64,000 nt of DNA from Hymenobacter sedentarius (GTDB lineage: Bacteria; Bacteroidota; Bacteroidia; Cytophagales; Hymenobacteraceae). The stretch covers positions 4,774,001 through 4,838,000 of the forward strand of contig NZ_CP013909.1 of the NCBI RefSeq assembly GCF_001507645.1, given 5' to 3'. A program made the position numbers and the translations under genes. The notes below the pieces were generated by a model. That model had not been told where the DNA came from, ran no database searches, and saw nothing but the letters and a program-made list of their open reading frames with translations. This document shows positions 59,416 through 64,000 of the stretch, piece by piece. Numbering within the stretch: position 1 is the stretch's first letter; each line of letters begins with the position of its first letter.

Positions 59416-60126
59416 TCACGACTGTGTCGGCAAGCCCGAGGCCAGATGGTCCCGATAAGCTAGCTGAATTTCGAGCACGGTGGCATCTTGCTGAATTTCA
59501 AAAGGCATCCGGGGAGCGAGGGTTGCCAGTGAATGGTTCTGCGGAGTTTTATGCTCGATGTAGTATTCGGGGTCTTGGAAAAATTTTACGATAACTGCTT
59601 TGGCTAGTTGGGCCTGTTGGTCAAACAGCGAGCTAAACGTGTCATTATCATGGATATTAACCGTATCTTCCTGCAATAAAATCGCGCCTTCGTCCAGAGC
59701 TTCAACCAACTCATGCATCGTTACGCCCACCTTTTTCTCGCCTTGGGCAACGGCATTCTCCAAGGGTTTTATGCCGCGGTAGCGGGGCAGCAGCGAAGGA
59801 TGTACGTTCAGCGGCAGCCGGGGAAAAGCCAGTACGTTTGGCTTAAAGATGCGGTCGTAGCAGCAGGAAACAATGAAATCTATCCGCTCATTCGATAAGA
59901 TATCGGCTGCGAAAATCTTCAACGGCGCTAATGCTTTATCAGAATTGAACACGGGTAGTCCTTCACGCACCGCACGGTCGTGTACCAGATTCAGGAAAGG
60001 ATTGGGAGTTAATTTGTCCCACTTCGTATACACCTTTACTATTTCAACATTTTCGCACGCAAGAAGCCCTTCCAGTCCGCTTAAGCCTAGGCCCCAGTTT
60101 CCGAAAAACAATACCCGGTAAGTCAT
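59416..60126 (-). CDS. Formyltransferase-like enzyme, copy 2 (sugar N-formylation)
   Basis: A 236-residue protein of the formyltransferase fold. The triad is Asn107, His109 (PLNVHPSLLPRYRG) and Asp145 (ALDEGAIL), again with 36-residue spacing. It is more canonical than copy 1 but shares little else, so the two are probably independent members, not a recent duplicate. The C-terminal tail is short. Position next to a FemAB-like gene and an SDR suggests a role in amino-sugar modification. Confidence 0.82.
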   Translation of the reverse strand: MTYRVLFFGNWGLGLSGLEGLLACENVEIVKVYTKWDKLTPNPFLNLVHDRAVREGLPVFNSDKALAPLKIFAADILSNERIDFIVSCCYDRIFKPNVLAFPRLPLNVHPSLLPRYRGIKPLENAVAQGEKKVGVTMHELVEALDEGAILLQEDTVNIHDNDTFSSLFDQQAQLAKAVIVKFFQDPEYYIEHKTPQNHSLATLAPRMPFEIQQDATVLEIQLAYRDHLASGLPTQS

Positions 60127-60180
60127 AGCTTTATTTTTTTAAATTGTAATGTGTTTCAATTATCAAGGTGAAACGCAAGG

Positions 60181-61206
60181 CTATAGCCGGTATTTGAGAA
60201 AAAAACGCATGGCTTCCAGTTCGGGTCGACGGGCAATTGCTGCGGCCACCAACTGGTTAAAAGCCTGTGGCTCGTGCACCAGCTTGCCAAGCATGAGCGG
60301 GATCAGGGCTGGGGCAAATTTCTTTTTGAACCGCAGTAAAGCATCGTCTTCGTCTGCGGAGTTGCCCCCACCTAAAACGAGGCGCGGACATCCCATCTGC
60401 GCCAAGCGCTGGCTAATGCCATACACCAGGTATTCGTTGGCTCCCTGTACCGGCTGCTCACTGCTGGCCGCCAGAAAATAATAGCCGGCAAGCGGGTGCT
60501 CGATGACCAGCGAAACCGACGCCAGCTTGTCCTCATGCCGAACCGCGTATACCTGAAAGACGCTTGATTGGGCAGCGCGGGCAAAGAACTCGGGGGAGAA
60601 GCTCCAGCGTGGGTCAGCCCCGATGCGGTGAAGCGAGGCCATATAAAACGCCACGAAGGCGTCCCAGTTCGTTGTTTTGTCCAGCTTTTCGAATGTGCAG
60701 TCGCGTATTCCACGCTTCACACTGCTACGGCATTTGGTGGAAAAAGAAGCCAATTGTGCTTCCTCGTTTGGGTTACAAGCCACAACAACGATGTCTTTCG
60801 CTTTGAAGACCTCAATGGTGGAGGAAAGTGCATAAACAGCATCGTTGCGCAGAATGGGATTAAATCGAATAATTTCGGCTATAATCCCCTGCTCTCGGCA
60901 CCACGCCGAGTAAGCAGTCGCTGCTTGGTCGCAGAATTCAGCACTGGCGCTGGACGTCACCATGGGTCCGGCATAGCCGATGAAAGGGTCAATGTCTAAG
61001 CCCTCCCCTTGCGGCAGCGCCTGCGGCTGGTATGCATGTAGAAATGCCATGTCTCCTGCCGTGATGACTAAGCCAAACCAACTGCTGCCGTACACTGTCC
61101 GCAACACCTCCGGCGCATGAAATGCATCAAGTTCCTCGAAGTTGAAATAAGTCGATGCAATTGGCGGGTAGTTTCCGCGCTCAACCGCAACAGTTATAAC
61201 TGCCAT
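60181..61206 (-). CDS. FemAB/GNAT-like acyltransferase
   Basis: A 341-residue protein of the FemAB/GNAT superfamily. The N-terminal half includes GYAGPMVTSSASAEFC; the central segment is SSVKRGIRDCTFEKLDKTT (as in lipid II:glycine glycyltransferase-like enzymes). The C-terminal half has SVSLVIEHPLAGYYFLAASS and KKKFAPALIPLMLG. In polysaccharide clusters these proteins can add acetyl or aminoacyl groups to amino sugars. The donor is unknown. It lies between formyltransferase copy 2 and SDR copy 2. Confidence 0.75.
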   Translation of the reverse strand: MAVITVAVERGNYPPIASTYFNFEELDAFHAPEVLRTVYGSSWFGLVITAGDMAFLHAYQPQALPQGEGLDIDPFIGYAGPMVTSSASAEFCDQAATAYSAWCREQGIIAEIIRFNPILRNDAVYALSSTIEVFKAKDIVVVACNPNEEAQLASFSTKCRSSVKRGIRDCTFEKLDKTTNWDAFVAFYMASLHRIGADPRWSFSPEFFARAAQSSVFQVYAVRHEDKLASVSLVIEHPLAGYYFLAASSEQPVQGANEYLVYGISQRLAQMGCPRLVLGGGNSADEDDALLRFKKKFAPALIPLMLGKLVHEPQAFNQLVAAAIARRPELEAMRFFLKYRL

Positions 61207-61224
61207 ATAGCTTGCGGGCTATCT

Positions 61225-62157
61225 TTAGTAGGGATAAACCGATTCGTAGTACTTCACGGTTTCGGCAATTCCATCATTGAAATCTGTGAATTTAAATTCT
61301 GGAAATATTTGCCGAAACTTAGTGTCGTCCATCACCTTTTTAGGTGCCCCATCGGGCTTGGACGTATCCCAAGTAAGCTGGCCGGGGTAGTTAAACTTAT
61401 CCTGAACAATATTGACCAGTTCTTTTACGCTCAGGCCATCATTCTGGGCCAGATTGGTGGGCTGTTCCAAGCCTTCGCGGTCAGGGTTCTGCAATACCTC
61501 CCATACCAGACGGGCAAAATCGGGAGCGTAGAGCCACTCACGGATGGCCACACCGGTGCCCCAGATGGGCAGTTCGGGCTGGCCAGTCTTACCAGCCTTC
61601 ACAAATTTGGAAATCAGCGCGTTCAGGGCGTGGGCCTTATTTGGGTCGGTGGAGTCGTAGGGCCCATACATGTTGGGCGTGAGCAGGTGTATGCTCCGGA
61701 TGCCATACTGCAATTGGAAGCATTCGGCGGCGGCCCAAAGCAGGCGGCGGCTGGTGCCGTAGCTCAGCACGGAACGGTGCAGATGGCCATTCCACCACTC
61801 ATCCTCGCGGAAAATATTGGCAGTAGCAGGGTAAGCGCAGTTGGCAATGGGATTAATGACCAAAGCATGCGGGCATTCCTGAGCCACAGCTTCATACATG
61901 CCCAAAATCATGCGTGAGTTGTCGGCTACTACGGTAGCAGCCTTCTCAGTCACGTAGTTGAGGCTGCCTACGTGGGCCGCGCAGTTGATAATGTGCGTGG
62001 GCTCGTGCTCGCGCAAAAAAGCAGCTGTGGCAGCAGTGTCCCGCAGGTCAAGCCCTGAATTAATCGACGCGCCTACGAATTCTACGCCGTGCGTCCGCAA
62101 AATATCGCCAACGTTCCGACCAGCGAAGCCGGTGGCACCAAATAATGCAATCTTCAT
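61225..62157 (-). CDS. GDP-fucose-synthase-like SDR, copy 2, partly altered active site
   Basis: A 310-residue extended SDR that aligns without gaps to copy 1 across the first 185 residues. Rossmann motif GATGFAGRNV (7-16) is intact. Compared with GDP-fucose synthase, Tyr133, His176 and Cys107 are kept. Lys is Arg137 (YGTSRR) and Ser is Ala105 (ANCAYP). It may therefore retain epimerase or reductase chemistry, unlike copy 1. It lies between the FemAB-like gene and the DegT aminotransferase. Confidence 0.82.
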   Translation of the reverse strand: MKIALFGATGFAGRNVGDILRTHGVEFVGASINSGLDLRDTAATAAFLREHEPTHIINCAAHVGSLNYVTEKAATVVADNSRMILGMYEAVAQECPHALVINPIANCAYPATANIFREDEWWNGHLHRSVLSYGTSRRLLWAAAECFQLQYGIRSIHLLTPNMYGPYDSTDPNKAHALNALISKFVKAGKTGQPELPIWGTGVAIREWLYAPDFARLVWEVLQNPDREGLEQPTNLAQNDGLSVKELVNIVQDKFNYPGQLTWDTSKPDGAPKKVMDDTKFRQIFPEFKFTDFNDGIAETVKYYESVYPY

Positions 62158-62170
62158 GCAAATAGCTGGT

Positions 62171-63331
62171 CTACCAGCCCTGCTTTATAGCATCGACAAT
62201 GTAAGCCACTTGTTCGGTGGTCAGGTCGTCGTGCAGGGGAATGTGAATCTGGGTGTCGTCGAAGCGGCGCTGATTGCCGAGCTCCATGCGCTTGCCGCCG
62301 AACAGGGTATTGTTGTCGATGCCGTCGTGCACCACTGAGGCGGCAATGCCCTTAGCCCGCATGGCGCGGATAAACTGAAGGCGATTATCCACATGGAAGC
62401 CAAAAAGCCAGTGGGCGCTTTCGCGGTCGGCTTTGCGTTCGAAGTGCGTGATGCCGGCTACGTGCTGCAGACCGTCTTTGTACTGCTGCACTAAGGCACG
62501 GCGCCGGCCCATGCGCTCAGCAAAGCCTTCGAGATTGGCCAAGCCCAATGCGGCCGCGTAGTCACTCAGGTGGTATTTGTAACCCACGTCGGTGAGGTCG
62601 TATTCTCGCTCCCCCACCTCGTTCATGGGTGAGTTGGCACGGTCGATACCAAACCAACGGCGGCGAAATACCTCCCGTGCCTTTTCCGGGTCGCGGGCGC
62701 AGAGCGCGCCGCCATCGCCGGTGGTCAGGTGCTTGATGGCCTGGAACGAAAAACAAGTAAAGTCGGAAACAGACCCAATGGCTTGGCCTTGGTACGTAGC
62801 GCCAGGGGAATGGGCCGCGTCCTCAATCACAACCAGATTATGCTTGGCGGCCAGGGCATGAATTTCCGCAAGGTCGCAGGGATAGCCGCCCCAATGCACG
62901 GCCATAATGGCTTTGGTGCGCTCCGTGATACGGTGTTCGATGTCAGCGGGGTCAATATTTCCGGTACTGTATTGGATATCAGCGAAAACCGCTTTGGCAC
63001 CCACCTGTACGATGGTGATAGCAGATGCTATAAAGGTCTGGGGAGCAAGAATTACTTCATCGCCAGCTCCGACACCGGCCACTTCCAGGGCTAGATGCAG
63101 GGCGCTTGTGCCGCTGTTGAGGGCGGCTGGGTGCACCATGCCCAATTCTGCGCTCAGCCGTGATTCAAATTCTTTCACCAACTTGCCCTCACTTAGGAAG
63201 GTGCTGGCCAGCACAGAAGCCACACGCTGTTGGGCCGAAGGGTGCACGAACGTCGTGAATAGTGGAATGGCAGTGCCGCCCGGAGGCGCAAAGGCTCCGG
63301 GAACCAGGGGTGCTACTGTAATGACAGCCAT
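62171..63331 (-). CDS. DegT/DnrJ/EryC1/StrS-family sugar aminotransferase
   Basis: A 386-residue PLP-dependent aminotransferase that acts on keto-sugar nucleotides. The motifs LNSGTSALHLALEVAGVGAGDE, VHWGGYPCDL, VIEDAAHSPGA and the PLP lysine in SFQAIKHLTTGDGG are intact. A C-terminal FGFHVDNRLQFIRAMRAKGI matches the family. The substrate is open; with Gmd nearby a GDP-perosamine-type reaction is possible. The first seven residues (MAVITVA) are also those of the FemAB-like protein. A TACCTTTG box lies 27 bases upstream. Confidence 0.87.
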   Translation of the reverse strand: MAVITVAPLVPGAFAPPGGTAIPLFTTFVHPSAQQRVASVLASTFLSEGKLVKEFESRLSAELGMVHPAALNSGTSALHLALEVAGVGAGDEVILAPQTFIASAITIVQVGAKAVFADIQYSTGNIDPADIEHRITERTKAIMAVHWGGYPCDLAEIHALAAKHNLVVIEDAAHSPGATYQGQAIGSVSDFTCFSFQAIKHLTTGDGGALCARDPEKAREVFRRRWFGIDRANSPMNEVGEREYDLTDVGYKYHLSDYAAALGLANLEGFAERMGRRRALVQQYKDGLQHVAGITHFERKADRESAHWLFGFHVDNRLQFIRAMRAKGIAASVVHDGIDNNTLFGGKRMELGNQRRFDDTQIHIPLHDDLTTEQVAYIVDAIKQGW

Positions 63332-63357
63332 AAGATAAGTATAGATGAAAGCCGCTA

Positions 63358-63365
63358 CAAAGGTA
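63358..63365 (-). promoter_or_regulatory. Promoter -7 box of the aminotransferase gene, probable start of the polysaccharide run
   Basis: TACCTTTG on the minus strand lies 27 bases before the ATG, with no other gene between it and the IS3-type pseudogene. No TTTG at the standard spacing is seen. Confidence 0.5.
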
Positions 63366-63428
63366 AGGCCGCCCAGCTTACTTATCCCGTTATTATAAGC
63401 CAGCTTAAATAAAACCGAGGCGGTTCGA

Positions 63429-64000
63429 TTAGGCTGGACTGTTTAGGGCAGTAGTTATAAAAGTCTGTTGGTGAGCTCGATAAGGGGCCTGATAGCCTAT
63501 GCTGGAATGCAGGCGCTCGTGGTTAAAGTAGTCAAAACAGTCGGCGACGCTGGCCTGGGAGTCGGCCAGGTCGGCAAAAACGGGCCGCTCGCGGAGTTCC
63601 AGTGCATCCGTTTTGAGGCGGGACCAGAGGCGCCCGAAACCTTGAGTCGGTTTTCAGCCGGGGCATTGTCGTAGCACTCGCCCCGGCGGCTCTGCAAGCG
63701 AACAGCCTCGTGCTGGTGCAACAGGGCCCGGTAGGCGTTGCCGCAGTATTGGCCGCCGCGGTCGGAGCGCACGAGCAGCTCGGGCGTGGGCGGTTGGGCC
63801 AAAAATCCCTGCTGCAAGGCCGTGGTGACGAGTTCTTCGGGCACGGTGGCGGCCACGTGCCAGCCCGGGACGTGGTTGCTGGCCACGTCCTGAAACGCGC
63901 ACAAATAGGCCCAGGTGCCCGTGGCGAGCGGCAAATAGGTGATACCCGAGACCCAAACGCGGTTGGCCCGGGTAGGCGTGGGCTGGTCGAGCAGCCGGTT
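63429..64000 (-). pseudogene. Frameshifted IS3-type transposase (continues beyond window)
   Basis: The integrase-core region is visible on the minus strand: ATVPEELVTTALQQGFL, then LLVRSDRGGQYCGNAYRALL and SRRGECYDNAPAEN. After that point the expected continuation (RLWSRLKTDALELRERPVF ... DYFNHERLHSSIGYQAPY) is found in a different frame, ending at a TAA at 63429-63431. The frame change lies near 63650. The N-terminal part runs past position 64000, so the whole element cannot be judged. Confidence 0.8.

Noticed and set aside
59177..59419. 80-residue minus-strand frame in the gap before GT2 paralogue b
   Set aside because: No recognisable sequence; it overlaps a likely promoter region and the formyltransferase end.
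1..64000. tRNA or rRNA genes
   Set aside because: No cloverleaf with a GTTCRANNC-type T-arm and no rRNA-conserved sequence was noticed on either strand by eye.

Overview
The window looks like a chromosomal segment of a high-GC, Hymenobacter-like member of the Bacteroidota (Cytophagia). This is inferred from: a bamD - rpoZ - coaC - coaB - porD(DUF4835) - recN - fabI gene string; a bacillithiol synthase (BshA); an OstA-like outer-membrane assembly protein; a GH3/beta-lactamase fusion; Bacteroidota-type promoter boxes (TAnnTTTG, often TACCTTTG); and little visible Shine-Dalgarno sequence. No rRNA, tRNA or CRISPR was seen.

Region 1 (1-41.2 kb) is mostly core housekeeping. The minus-strand run from 8.7 kb back to 0.3 kb encodes OstA-like protein, BamD, RNA polymerase omega, a split CoaC/CoaB pair, PorD, RecN and FabI. 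Then come tilS, a GH13 lipoprotein, mdh, a small STAS-like protein, two rhomboid proteases with mutL, the GH3/beta-lactamase fusion, bshA, an A-type Fe-S carrier, a penicillin-acylase-family enzyme and an orphan antitoxin-like gene. After an intact IS5-family element (26.7-27.6 kb) there are a ChaN-like protein, a NatAB-like ABC exporter, an ECF sigma factor coupled to a membrane protein, grpE-dnaJ, obg-adk-hpt, a membrane pyrophosphatase (hppA) and an M42-like aminopeptidase. Eight long palindromic intergenic repeats, most carrying a GTCATGCTGAGC-type arm end, punctuate this region. One of them separates the two halves of what is normally a fused coaBC gene.

Region 2 (41.3-64 kb) is accessory surface-polysaccharide DNA. 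Two plus-strand genes (a TPR-like exported protein and a polytopic membrane protein) are followed by a decayed IS and an intact IS5-family element lying end to end. From there to the window edge, all genes lie on the minus strand: DegT aminotransferase, an epimerase-like SDR, a FemAB/GNAT-like acyltransferase, a formyltransferase and a GT2; then a second SDR, formyltransferase and GT2; then Gmd, a GT61, a Wzx flippase, GT2, GT-B, an ArnC/GtrB-type GT2, a WecE/RffA aminotransferase and a last GT-B. A frameshifted IS3-type transposase closes the window. Together these point to an O-antigen or capsule containing amino- and N-formylated deoxysugars.

The most unusual part is a duplicated GT2 / formyltransferase / SDR module at 55.3-62.2 kb. 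The two SDR copies resemble GDP-fucose synthase but have lost catalytic residues to different degrees. Other points of interest are a 19-A tract just upstream of the flippase, an IS-generated stop codon in a glycosyltransferase, a 56-bp perfect palindrome and an orphan antitoxin-like ORF. All family calls are by eye from motifs and translation; no database search was run.
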